From a virus: a stretch of DNA of 30,975 nucleotides. This document shows positions 1 to 8,698 of this stretch, piece after piece. The stretch covers positions 1 through 30,975 of IMG/VR virus record IMGVR_UViG_3300042504_002803. One strand, given 5' to 3'. Numbering within the stretch: position 1 is the stretch's first letter; every line of letters begins with the position of its first letter. The notes under the pieces are model-generated. The model was not told the origin of the DNA and ran no database searches. It saw only the letters and a list, made by a program, of their open reading frames with translations. Made by a program: the position numbers and the translations under genes.

Positions 1-5
1 TAATA

Positions 6-2354
6 ATGCCAGCATCAAGTTATACAGGTCCAATTTTCCCAGCAACCTGGGGAGTAAATCCAGGAATTTTATTTATAAAAGTAAATAGAATAGACCAAAA
101 TGGAATTGATAATACTATATCTCTTCAATCTTTAGAAAAAATCAAAATCAAATATTCAGATATAGGTATTCAAACATATGATGTATTAAATATAACTGAA
201 TACCCGGATTACTATTTATTTTATGTAAATCCACCTACACCAGCAACTTCTTCAGCTGATAATACTATTTTAGATCACCATGTTAGTGGATCTGCAACTA
301 ATTCTTATCCTACTCTATCAGCTCATATAATCCAGAATTACACTACATCATTCTCATCCCCTTCAGGATGGTTTAATTCATCATCAGGAATTTATACTTT
401 TAATAAAACCCCCAATATCCCAGTAACCGTATCTGCTTCAGGACAAGTATCTGGATCAGGAGGTATATATGTTGTGTTTTTAAGTTCTTCAATTGAAGGA
501 ACTATAAAACAGACAACTTTTACAGGTTCAGGAATCACTCCATTTTCAATTTCTGCAAGTATTTCTCCTATAGAATCTGAAGAAATAACTTTAAGATTCT
601 CAAATACTGCTGGATCAGGAAACGAAACTGTAGTTGCCTCACTTTTATTAACTCAATCTATTCCTCCAACTTCATCTGTTATAGATCAAGTTATATTTGA
701 ACCATATCTTACTGAAAATTTCATAAATAGTGATTATAATGTATTATTTAATAATGCTACTACTGGAATATTTAGTAAAAAATATATGGAAGCTAGTTAT
801 GAAAGTGGAATTTTAATTCCTACAAATTTTGATCAAATAATAGATGATTCTGCTATTCTTGCTGAAGTACAAGATTATTATTATAATTTACAAAGACATA
901 TTCTTCCAAGATATAATGGTAGTAAAATGTATGCTGCTAATATTAATTATTATACTCCTCCCACAAATAATGCTATATTTGCTAATGGAGAAATTAATCA
1001 ACAATGGGGAGGAGATAGTTTATCGTCTAGAGATGTTATAGTATCAAATCCTGCTACATACATATTATATTTTGAATGGATAGGAGGTTCACCTCCTGAA
1101 TATAAGAATGGAGCAGGTGCAAAAATAAAATATCTTATAAATGAAAATGGAGAAGTTTCTTCACCTTTATTAGATAATCCATATTACTATAATTTAATTA
1201 ATGCATTTGAAAAAAATTCCTTAGTTCAAGTTTCTCAACCTTTAACATCACCAAATGATATCCCATCAAACGATTACTTTCCAATATATGCTGCTGGAAA
1301 ACAATTTGCTCCCATAATATATTCTCAAACTGGAAGTAATGTTAATGCTATTCCAACTATGAGTTTTGGAAATAATTCAAATACTACTGATTTTAAATTT
1401 ATTTCATATATATCTTCTTCTTACTATCAAGATGGAGGAGGATTTCCAGGAGAAGCTATACAATTTTTAACATCTTCTGGATATTCACCTACAAATGTTA
1501 ATTGGTCTCCTGCTCCTAATAGTTATATAACATGTAGTTTAGCAAATAATAATAGAATAAAATTAAAAACTAAAATTACATTAACTGCTACTACATTTTC
1601 ACCACTAATTGATAATCCATCTGACTCTAGAGGTATATGTACTGGTGTAATTCAAATTCAATCTGTTCCTTCTACTACAAATTTTAATGGAAATGATACT
1701 CAAGTATTAGCTCAATTAAATTTTTCTGTAGGTTTAGAGCAAACAATAACCAAAACTTTAGAAACCAATTACTTTTATCCAGATGGAGATTCTAAACTTA
1801 GAGTAGGAGTATTTTACGAATCTGAATTAGGAGAATTATATGTACAACCCCCTGGTACATTTTTAGTTATTCCTGAATTATTTACTTCATTGGAAGTATA
1901 TTCAGGAAGCGGTCAGTTTTATTTTCAAACAGGCTCTACTGCTAAAAATATATTAACAGGATCTCCACAATTTAATGAAATTATATATGATAGAGATCAA
2001 ACAGATGTTAATGGATCAGGTTATTTTACAACTATCCCTTTTACAGTTGAAATTGGAGATACTATAAGATTTGAATATAATGAAAATAAATCATATTACA
2101 TAAAAGAAATATCCACTCCAGAAGATTCAGGATCATTATATTTAACATTAGATAGAAATATAGAAAATGGAACAAACGTTAATTCATTCCTTATAAGAAG
2201 ATTAGTAGATGATCCTTCATTTATATTATTAAATGATATAACAGCTGCTAATATTAATGGTGGAGGTTTCATGATTCCTCAGTATATTAGTCCTACATTA
2301 AAAAAAGAAATACCAAATATAATTAAAAAATTAAATAGTGAAAGTTTAATTTAA
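6..2354 (+). CDS. Large Ser/Thr/Gly-rich virion structural protein (782 aa)
   Basis: Long protein rich in Ser, Thr, Gly, Asn and Tyr with few charged stretches, the composition of beta-rich phage tail, baseplate or decoration proteins. No catalytic motif, signal peptide or membrane helix is visible. Residues about 110-220 alternate short hydrophobic strands with SGSG-type turns and end in LTQSI; a similar strand-turn pattern ending in LITQSI occurs in the 458-residue protein at 4127-5503, suggesting related beta-sandwich domains. The ATG overlaps an upstream TAA (TAATG), so it probably follows another gene outside the window. It is first of four adjacent structural-type genes. The exact virion location is not known. 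That it is a structural protein is inferred from composition and neighbours. Confidence 0.7.
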   Translation: MPASSYTGPIFPATWGVNPGILFIKVNRIDQNGIDNTISLQSLEKIKIKYSDIGIQTYDVLNITEYPDYYLFYVNPPTPATSSADNTILDHHVSGSATNSYPTLSAHIIQNYTTSFSSPSGWFNSSSGIYTFNKTPNIPVTVSASGQVSGSGGIYVVFLSSSIEGTIKQTTFTGSGITPFSISASISPIESEEITLRFSNTAGSGNETVVASLLLTQSIPPTSSVIDQVIFEPYLTENFINSDYNVLFNNATTGIFSKKYMEASYESGILIPTNFDQIIDDSAILAEVQDYYYNLQRHILPRYNGSKMYAANINYYTPPTNNAIFANGEINQQWGGDSLSSRDVIVSNPATYILYFEWIGGSPPEYKNGAGAKIKYLINENGEVSSPLLDNPYYYNLINAFEKNSLVQVSQPLTSPNDIPSNDYFPIYAAGKQFAPIIYSQTGSNVNAIPTMSFGNNSNTTDFKFISYISSSYYQDGGGFPGEAIQFLTSSGYSPTNVNWSPAPNSYITCSLANNNRIKLKTKITLTATTFSPLIDNPSDSRGICTGVIQIQSVPSTTNFNGNDTQVLAQLNFSVGLEQTITKTLETNYFYPDGDSKLRVGVFYESELGELYVQPPGTFLVIPELFTSLEVYSGSGQFYFQTGSTAKNILTGSPQFNEIIYDRDQTDVNGSGYFTTIPFTVEIGDTIRFEYNENKSYYIKEISTPEDSGSLYLTLDRNIENGTNVNSFLIRRLVDDPSFILLNDITAANINGGGFMIPQYISPTLKKEIPNIIKKLNSESLI

Positions 2355-2355
2355 C

Positions 2356-2370
2356 AATATTTATAATAAA
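2356..2370 (+). promoter_or_regulatory. Recurrent AATATTTATAAT element, copy 1
   Basis: AATATTTATAATAAA begins two bases after the stop of the 782-residue gene and ends about 17 bases before the next ATG. The 12-base core AATATTTATAAT recurs exactly at 20965, 23501 and 29545 and with small changes in other gaps. A promoter role is inferred from recurrence and placement only. Confidence 0.4.
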
Positions 2371-2386
2371 ATAATAATTTACACTA

Positions 2387-3046
2387 ATGGGATACCTTAA
2401 TAATACTGTAGTTACTGTAGATGCAATATTAACTACCAAAGGCCGTGAACTTTTAGCAAAAAATGATGGTTCTTTTAGAATTACTCAATTTGCATTATCT
2501 GATGATGAAATAGATTATACACTATATAACCCCGACCATCCATCAGGTTCATCATATTCTGGAGAAGCAATAGAAGGAATGCCTCTTTTAGAAGCATTTC
2601 CTTTAAATACTCAAATAATGAAATATAAACTAGTCACTTTACCCAGGGGTACTGCTAGAATGCCAATATTAGACATTGGATATACTTCAATAGTATTAAA
2701 ACAAGGAGCTTCATTAGCAATTACTCCTCAAACTTTAAATTATTTAGGAGGCACATCAGTTTATGAATCTTCAGGATATACTGCAACTATTTCAGATATT
2801 AGATTACTATCTACATTTAATGGTGTAGGTATTAACACAACCCAAGCTGAAGCTTTAAATTCAAATCAAACATTAGGAACAAATGTTTCTAAAACTGTAG
2901 TAGGAACTACATTTAATTTAAAAGCCACAACTATTAATACTTTATTTGGTTCTAATACCCAAATACAAGCAAGTATGATATTTGAAGGAAGAGACAGTGG
3001 AGCTCGTATAACCATTCCTATAACAGTTACTAAAATACAATCATAA
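2387..3046 (+). CDS. Probable phage tail/baseplate structural protein (219 aa)
   Basis: Begins MGYLNNTVVTVDAILT, then a conserved-looking N-terminal part (residues 1-90) containing KGRELLA, DDEIDY and PLLEAFP, followed by a Ser/Thr/Asn-rich beta-type C-terminal part. I associate this N-terminal pattern with uncharacterised structural proteins of marine T4-like phages; no enzyme motif is seen. The DAILTTKGRELLA segment looks like a short helix used for assembly contacts. It lies between two other Ser/Gly-rich virion proteins and has its own upstream AATATTTATAAT element. The role within the virion is not determined. Confidence 0.65.
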   Translation: MGYLNNTVVTVDAILTTKGRELLAKNDGSFRITQFALSDDEIDYTLYNPDHPSGSSYSGEAIEGMPLLEAFPLNTQIMKYKLVTLPRGTARMPILDIGYTSIVLKQGASLAITPQTLNYLGGTSVYESSGYTATISDIRLLSTFNGVGINTTQAEALNSNQTLGTNVSKTVVGTTFNLKATTINTLFGSNTQIQASMIFEGRDSGARITIPITVTKIQS

Positions 3047-3063
3047 TTAAAAAAATATAAAAC

Positions 3064-4116
3064 ATGTCATTTACAAGACTCGAAAATTCAGATTTTTTAG
3101 TAGGAGTTGATTCAATAACAGCAACTTGTTGGAGTAACAATACTCCAACTTTAACTAAATTCTATACTTCATCAACACAGGAAGCTGGATCATCAGGAAA
3201 TTATTATTTAAGTGTATATCAAACTGCCTCTAGCCTTTCATCAGCTGAAAAACAATTTGATATAGTTTATGGAAATAAGGTGGGTAGTGGAAGTGTAAAT
3301 TATAATGATTTAGTACCTGGAGTGTCATACACTAAAACAATGTATGGACAATATAGAAATTTAGTTTTAGGAGATGAAAATTCAGATTTTAATTTTGGAG
3401 GAACTACTGTTACTGATATTTATGTATTATCAATTTCAAGAACACTATATAAAGAAAGTTTATTTCCAGGATCTTTAAATTTAACTTTATATTCTGGTAG
3501 TGGAGCTGGTAAAAGAACAATTAATATTACTGATAATAGTAATGACGTAACAACAATAACTTATACAGATGCTGGAAGAGTATTCAACTTAGTTAGTGGT
3601 AGTAATGGTTCGGCCATAACTACTTCTCCTTTTTCAGGAGTAACAGCAGGTTATACTCCTTCTGGATCTTATGGTTGGTTTTTACCAGATATAGGAACCA
3701 TTATTTTAAATCCAGCAGCATTAGATTTACCATATGCTAGTGGAGGTATAAATTTAGCAACAAGTAGATCTTCTGACTCTTCAGGAAATAATAATAGTAG
3801 AATTTTCCAAAGAATAGCCTCAGGAAGTGATGTTAGTGGAAGTTTCTCATTAAATAGTCAAGAAACTATCACTTCAGATTATATATATGTAAGAGTAAAA
3901 AATGCTGAATTTAATTATTCTGAAAATCCTAGTTTTATATCAGGAAGTACAGGAGAATTAGTATTCTCGGACTTTATTAATAATCCTAAAACATATGTTA
4001 CTACAGTTGGATTATATAATGATAATAATGAATTATTAGCCGTAGCAAAAATGTCAAGACCTCTTAAAAAAGATTTTACTAAAGAGGCACTTGTGAGGAT
4101 TAAATTAGATTTTTAA
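3064..4116 (+). CDS. Virion structural protein sharing a C-terminal module with its neighbour (350 aa)
   Basis: Ser/Gly/Thr-rich beta-type protein with many SGS turns and no catalytic motif. Its last 71 residues (280-350) align without gaps to the last 71 residues of the next protein, about 45 percent identical by hand count. Shared landmarks are EFN, NPS, SGS, TTVGLYN and ELLAVAK followed by PL. The N-terminal portions are not obviously alike, so the C-terminal module is probably a common docking or assembly domain with different heads attached. It follows the 219-residue gene by 17 bases. A tail or baseplate role is inferred from context. Confidence 0.7.
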   Translation: MSFTRLENSDFLVGVDSITATCWSNNTPTLTKFYTSSTQEAGSSGNYYLSVYQTASSLSSAEKQFDIVYGNKVGSGSVNYNDLVPGVSYTKTMYGQYRNLVLGDENSDFNFGGTTVTDIYVLSISRTLYKESLFPGSLNLTLYSGSGAGKRTINITDNSNDVTTITYTDAGRVFNLVSGSNGSAITTSPFSGVTAGYTPSGSYGWFLPDIGTIILNPAALDLPYASGGINLATSRSSDSSGNNNSRIFQRIASGSDVSGSFSLNSQETITSDYIYVRVKNAEFNYSENPSFISGSTGELVFSDFINNPKTYVTTVGLYNDNNELLAVAKMSRPLKKDFTKEALVRIKLDF

Positions 4117-4126
4117 CAAATATTAA

Positions 4127-5503
4127 ATGGGTGCATATAAACAATTTACAACCCAGGATACAATAATAACTCCTTTTAATGTTAAAAAAGGTTTTACATT
4201 TTTATCTAATGAATTTACCTCTAGCGATGTAGGTATTGATAGATTTATAGGTAAAAATATTTCAAGTAATATTTTATTTTCTCCATTAACTTTTTCTTCT
4301 GAACCAACAACAGGATTTTTAACAACTCAATATCAAAGATTAGTATATAATTCAATTAAACAATTATATTATACTAATTATATAACTAATCCAATACCAA
4401 CATCTAGTGATTTTATAGGACAAGATGTTTATTCTAGATTTGATAATTATTTACAATCTCCTAGTCTAGATTACAGAACATTCCCTACAGGTACTAATGA
4501 TGAAATAGGAATAATTTCTATCCCTTCAAAATTATTCGGAAATAGAATTCATCCTGGAAGTTTTAAATATGAACAAAATTATCCATTATCACACACACAA
4601 TCTATTATATTTTCTGCTAGTTCAACATCAGCTAATGAACAACTGTTTATTACAGAATTAACAGCAAATAATTTTAGCGCATCTATAGATCCATTAAATG
4701 GTTTAACATACTTAGACTACTTAGGATTAACAGCATCTAATGCTGCTTATTTATTTAATCAATCATATACCTCACCCCTTTTACTTACTGCCTCTTTAAA
4801 TTTAATATTTACAGCATCTTTGGGGAATAACATTACTTTTTATATAAATTCAGGAATAGGAAATAATACAGGAACATTTTTATATTCTCAATCTATTTCA
4901 TATACTACTACAGGAAATCCTATAGTATCTATGTCTTTTCTTATCACCCAATCTATAACTCCAACAATTAATACTAATTATAGTTTATTTTTTACTAATA
5001 CAGGAATGACTATGGATGTATTTTCAGCTAGTATTAGTATTATTGATCCTGCTTATACTCAACCCTATACAAGCTCTGTTATTTTATATGATGATGGTGA
5101 GGGAAATGTTTATAACAATATTAATAACTTAAAATGTGGAAATATAATTTATCCACATGGGCTAATAACAATAACAAGTGGAGGATTCCATTCTAATTTA
5201 AAAGAATTTATTACAGGTTCTGGGGTTACTTGTTCTTTTTCTAGTAGTATGACAATATTTGAAACACAATATAAATGTACTATTAGAGAAAATGAATTTA
5301 ATTTTAGTTTAAACCCTAGCCTAATGTCTGGAAGTGAAGGACAAACCTATAATTTTGTTACAGGTTCTATATTTACTCCATATATCACTACAGTTGGATT
5401 ATATAATGAAAACCAAGAATTATTAGCTGTTGCTAAATTAGCTAAACCTTTAAATTCATCTGATACAACAGATACAACAATATTAATAAATTTTGATAGA
5501 TAA
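4127..5503 (+). CDS. Virion structural protein with the shared 71-residue C-terminal module (458 aa)
   Basis: Asn/Ser/Thr/Tyr-rich protein of predicted beta type. Residues about 210-310 contain strand-turn repeats (SASLNLIF, LITQSI, SASISIID) like those of the 782-residue protein at the left edge. Residues 388-458 match residues 280-350 of the preceding protein, with TTVGLYN and ELLAVAK at the same spacing. It starts ten bases after the preceding stop and is last of the structural cluster; DNA-enzyme genes follow. The tandem arrangement with a shared C-terminus suggests divergence after duplication, or transfer of an assembly module. Confidence 0.7.
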   Translation: MGAYKQFTTQDTIITPFNVKKGFTFLSNEFTSSDVGIDRFIGKNISSNILFSPLTFSSEPTTGFLTTQYQRLVYNSIKQLYYTNYITNPIPTSSDFIGQDVYSRFDNYLQSPSLDYRTFPTGTNDEIGIISIPSKLFGNRIHPGSFKYEQNYPLSHTQSIIFSASSTSANEQLFITELTANNFSASIDPLNGLTYLDYLGLTASNAAYLFNQSYTSPLLLTASLNLIFTASLGNNITFYINSGIGNNTGTFLYSQSISYTTTGNPIVSMSFLITQSITPTINTNYSLFFTNTGMTMDVFSASISIIDPAYTQPYTSSVILYDDGEGNVYNNINNLKCGNIIYPHGLITITSGGFHSNLKEFITGSGVTCSFSSSMTIFETQYKCTIRENEFNFSLNPSLMSGSEGQTYNFVTGSIFTPYITTVGLYNENQELLAVAKLAKPLNSSDTTDTTILINFDR

Positions 5504-5505
5504 AA

Positions 5506-5952
5506 ATGTGGATATACAAAAATGAAGTTATAAAAGATTTAAGTGATTTTCCTTTAAATACTTATGGGTTTATATATAAAATAGTTCATATACCAACTCA
5601 AAAATTATATATAGGTAAAAAAAATCTTTATCATAATGTGAAAAAAAAATTAACAAAAAAAGAACTAGCAGAACAAACTGGTCCTGGAAGAAAGCAATTA
5701 TCAAAAACAGTACAAAAAGAATCTGATTGGAAAACGTATTGGGGGTCTAATAAACAATTATTAGAATTAATAAAAAATGAACCTAAAGATAATTTTTATA
5801 AAGTAATATTACAATGTGTTTTTGATAAAAAACTTTTAACATATTATGAATGTAAATGTCTTTTTAAACTAGGAGTATTAGAATCCCCAGAAAAATATTT
5901 TAATGATAATATTCAGGGTCGTTTTTTTACTAAAGATTTTAAAAATATCTAA
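5506..5952 (+). CDS. GIY-YIG family endonuclease (148 aa)
   Basis: The GIY-YIG core is visible: GFIYKI at residues 21-26 stands for GIY and YIGKK at 35-39 for YIG. A basic segment (KKKLTKKELAEQ) follows, then the SDWKTYWGS motif at 73-81, and a glutamate in YYECK (E115) fits the catalytic metal-binding Glu. The family cuts DNA through a single-metal mechanism. At this size only the nuclease domain is present, with no separate DNA-binding domain as in large homing enzymes. Freestanding T4 Seg-type endonucleases belong to this superfamily and spread by gene conversion, but whether this copy is a homing element or a housekeeping nuclease cannot be told. It is followed by primase. Confidence 0.8.
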   Translation: MWIYKNEVIKDLSDFPLNTYGFIYKIVHIPTQKLYIGKKNLYHNVKKKLTKKELAEQTGPGRKQLSKTVQKESDWKTYWGSNKQLLELIKNEPKDNFYKVILQCVFDKKLLTYYECKCLFKLGVLESPEKYFNDNIQGRFFTKDFKNI

Positions 5953-5997
5953 TAAATAAAATTTGGAAAATCAAATTTTTGTTTGTATTTTATATTA

Positions 5998-6933
5998 ATG
6001 GTTGATCAACTTTTAATCACACTAACAAATTCAGTTTTGGGAACAGGGAAACCTACTTCCCGAGGTAATTATGCATACCATTGTCCTTTTTGTAAACACC
6101 ACAAACCTAAATTAGAAGTAAATTTTACTGAAAATAAAAATAGAGAAAATCCATGGCAATGTTGGGTATGTTTAAATAAAGGAAAAAGATTAATAAATTT
6201 ATTTAAAAAAATACATGCTCCTAAAGATAAAATTCAAGAATTAAATTCATTATTAAAAATTAATTATCAAATAGGAGAACAAAACCATGCAAATGAACAA
6301 ATTACATTACCTAAAGAATTTATTTCTTTAATAAATAATAATAATTTAGATATTATAGGAAGACATGCTTTAGCCTATTTAAAATCAAGAGGATTTAATG
6401 AAAACGATATAATAAAATATAATTTAGGATATTGTGATAAAGGAAAGTATGAAAAAAGAATTATAATCCCGTCATATGACAATAATGGAAATATAAATTA
6501 CTTTACAGCTAGAAGTTTTGATAAATTTACCTCCAAAAAATACGACAACCCACCAATATCCAGAAATATAATTCCTTTTGAATTTTTTATAAATTGGTCA
6601 TCTCCTATAATTTTATGTGAGGGGTCATTAGATGCTATGACTATAAAGCGAAATGCAATTCCATTATTAGGTAAAAATATTCAAGAAAATTTACTTAAAA
6701 AAATTGTTGAATCTAAAGTTAAAAAAATATATATAGCTTTAGATAAAGACGCTTTAAAAATTTCATTAAAACATTGTGAATATTTAATGAATGAAGGAAA
6801 ACAAGTATATCTTATAGAATTAGATAAAAAAGATCCTAATGAATTAGGATTTATAGAATTTACTAAAATTTTGCATAAAGCTAAACAATTAACATTCTCT
6901 AAATTATTAGAGAAAAAACTCCAAATTTTATGA
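5998..6933 (+). CDS. DnaG-type DNA primase with zinc finger and TOPRIM domain (about 311 aa)
   Basis: Makes RNA primers for lagging-strand synthesis. The N-terminal zinc motif is clear: HCPFCKHH (C29, C32) and CWVC (C55, C58). The TOPRIM core has ILCEGSLDA with E208, then IALDKDA with D249 and D251, then DPNELG at about 289. The length is close to that of the T4 gp61 primase. A longer frame opens at TTG 5983, but the ATG at 5998 gives a natural MVDQLL start and is preferred. The stop overlaps the next gene by four bases (ATGA), so primase and the following nuclease are probably translationally coupled. No helicase is in the window. Confidence 0.85.
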   Translation: MVDQLLITLTNSVLGTGKPTSRGNYAYHCPFCKHHKPKLEVNFTENKNRENPWQCWVCLNKGKRLINLFKKIHAPKDKIQELNSLLKINYQIGEQNHANEQITLPKEFISLINNNNLDIIGRHALAYLKSRGFNENDIIKYNLGYCDKGKYEKRIIIPSYDNNGNINYFTARSFDKFTSKKYDNPPISRNIIPFEFFINWSSPIILCEGSLDAMTIKRNAIPLLGKNIQENLLKKIVESKVKKIYIALDKDALKISLKHCEYLMNEGKQVYLIELDKKDPNELGFIEFTKILHKAKQLTFSKLLEKKLQIL

Positions 6934-7736
6934 TTGAAAAAAATGTTAACATTTATAAAAAAAATGTTACCCGTATACTAGAAATAGATTCGGACTCAAA
7001 AAAAGCTAGTATATTAGATAATAGGTTTTATACAAGATATGGAAAATTCTACCCCTCAGTAACTAGCATTTTACAATTTATGCCAAAAAATAAATTTTTT
7101 GAAAATTGGCTTAAAGATGTAGGACATAATGCCGATGTTATAGCTAGAAAAGCAGCAGAAGAAGGAACACAAACCCATGATGCTATTGAGCATTACTTAA
7201 AAGGTGAAAAAATTCAATGGATTGATGATAATGGAAATTCTAAATATTCATTAGAAGTATGGAAAATGATTTTAAAATTTCATGAGTTTTGGAATACATA
7301 TAAACCTGTTCTTATAGAAAGTGAAATCCATCTTTTTTCAGATAAATTTGAATATGCTGGTACTTGTGATTTAGTAGTTGAAATAAATAATGAAAGATGG
7401 TTATTAGATATTAAAACATCTAATTCTTTACATAGAAGCCACGATTTACAGTTAGCAGCATATACACAAGCATGGAATGAAAATTTTGCAGAAAAAATAG
7501 ATCGTATTGGAATTGTATGGTTAAAATCTTCTAAAAGAGGCGAAGATAAAAGTAATAAAAAAATACAAGGTAAAGGTTGGGAAGTTTATGAACCCGATCT
7601 TAGTATAGAAAAAAATCTTGAATTATTTAATTCTATTTTTAGTTTATATAAATTAGAAAATCCTAACCCTAAACCAAATTCAGAACAATTTCCTTTAGAG
7701 ATTCAATTAGATCCAAATATTTATGATAAACCCTAA
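6930..7736 (+). CDS. PD-(D/E)XK nuclease, RecB/Cas4-like (268 aa)
   Basis: The RecB-family motifs occur in order: a His in GTQTHDAIEHYL (H83), a Glu in the ESEIHLF strand (E130 or E132), Asp in GTCDLVV (D147), the D-x-K of LLDIKTS (D160, K162), and QLAAYTQ (Q174, Y178), the Q-Y motif of RecB-type enzymes. Together they form a two-metal DNA exonuclease/endonuclease site. It overlaps primase by ATGA, which places it in replication or recombination. Candidate roles are end resection or recombination-linked repair. There is no cysteine cluster of the Cas4 iron-sulphur type and no CRISPR array nearby, so it is not called Cas4. Confidence 0.8.
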   Translation: MIEKNVNIYKKNVTRILEIDSDSKKASILDNRFYTRYGKFYPSVTSILQFMPKNKFFENWLKDVGHNADVIARKAAEEGTQTHDAIEHYLKGEKIQWIDDNGNSKYSLEVWKMILKFHEFWNTYKPVLIESEIHLFSDKFEYAGTCDLVVEINNERWLLDIKTSNSLHRSHDLQLAAYTQAWNENFAEKIDRIGIVWLKSSKRGEDKSNKKIQGKGWEVYEPDLSIEKNLELFNSIFSLYKLENPNPKPNSEQFPLEIQLDPNIYDKP

Positions 7737-7738
7737 GA

Positions 7739-8698
7739 ATGATATCATTAGTTGGAATTTTAAAAGATATAATTTCTGAAGGAGGTAATGTATTTGGTAC
7801 TACTTCTTCTATTAAAAAAGAATATATCCAACCTACTTTAGAAAAATTTACTAAAGAACTAAAACGTGTTTATCCAAAAGTTGATTTCAAATTTAATACT
7901 TTAGGATCAGTAGGTAAAAAAGACGAATCTGGAGATATAGATTTAGCTTTAAATGTAGATCAATTTATGTCTAAAGAAGGTGAACCATTATTAGATAAAT
8001 GGAATCTAAATCCTACAGAATTTGAAAATTTATTTGAAAAAATTAGAAAACGTGCCCGATCTGCTTCTGAAACACAAAGTAAACTTAGAACAATGTTAGA
8101 GTTAATAGCAACTCAACTAGAAGAAAAATCTCAACTTATAACAACTGATATTAAAGCTGCAGGTGGAGGTTCTATATTTTGTAATTTCCCCCAATTTGAT
8201 AAAAATGGAAAAGAAATATTTGAAAAATCAGTTCAAATTGACATTAATGTTGGAAATATAGATTGGTTAAGTTTTAGTTATTATTCTAATACTTATAAAG
8301 ATAATGTAAAAGGATTACATAGAACTCAATTAATGTTATCTATGTTTTCTGAAGCAGGTTTATCTTTTAATCATAATAGAGGGGTAACAGATAAAGAAAC
8401 TGGTGAATTAGTAGCTTCAAATCCTCAAGAAGCTATACAAATTTTAAATGATAAATATAATATTAATTTAACTCAAGATATTTTAAATGATTATTTTGAG
8501 TTAATGGATTATATTAAAAATAATCTACCTAAAAATAAATTAAATAATATTTTAGATAGATATTTAAAAATATTAGACTCTACTAGAGCTGATATTCCTT
8601 TAGATTTACAAGACTATTGGATTAAAAACCAAGATAGGTTAGAATTAAAAGGAAAATTCCTACCAGATAACTCTAATTTAATAAAATATAAAAAATAA
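7739..8698 (+). CDS. Polymerase-beta-fold nucleotidyltransferase (319 aa)
   Basis: Has the minimal nucleotidyltransferase signature: GSVGKK at residues 56-61, GDIDLAL at 65-71 (D66, D68), and a third acidic residue in SVQIDIN (D168). The family transfers a nucleotide from NTP to protein, RNA or small molecules; the target here is unknown. The C-terminal half is helical and Lys/Asn/Leu-rich. The N-terminus MISLVGILKDIISE has the leader shape discussed under findings, with I-S-E at residues 12-14. The stop TAA overlaps the ATG of the next gene, whose N-terminus is another nucleotidyltransferase with the same VQID third strand. Possible roles include modification of a host factor or antagonism of a toxin system; neither is shown. 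Confidence 0.7.
   Translation: MISLVGILKDIISEGGNVFGTTSSIKKEYIQPTLEKFTKELKRVYPKVDFKFNTLGSVGKKDESGDIDLALNVDQFMSKEGEPLLDKWNLNPTEFENLFEKIRKRARSASETQSKLRTMLELIATQLEEKSQLITTDIKAAGGGSIFCNFPQFDKNGKEIFEKSVQIDINVGNIDWLSFSYYSNTYKDNVKGLHRTQLMLSMFSEAGLSFNHNRGVTDKETGELVASNPQEAIQILNDKYNINLTQDILNDYFELMDYIKNNLPKNKLNNILDRYLKILDSTRADIPLDLQDYWIKNQDRLELKGKFLPDNSNLIKYKK

Noticed and set aside
5983-5997. TTG start extending the primase by five residues
   Set aside because: The ATG at 5998 gives a better N-terminus; the added MYFIL has no support.
6930-7736. Cas4 / CRISPR association of the RecB-like nuclease
   Set aside because: No iron-sulphur cysteine cluster and no repeat-spacer array anywhere in the window.
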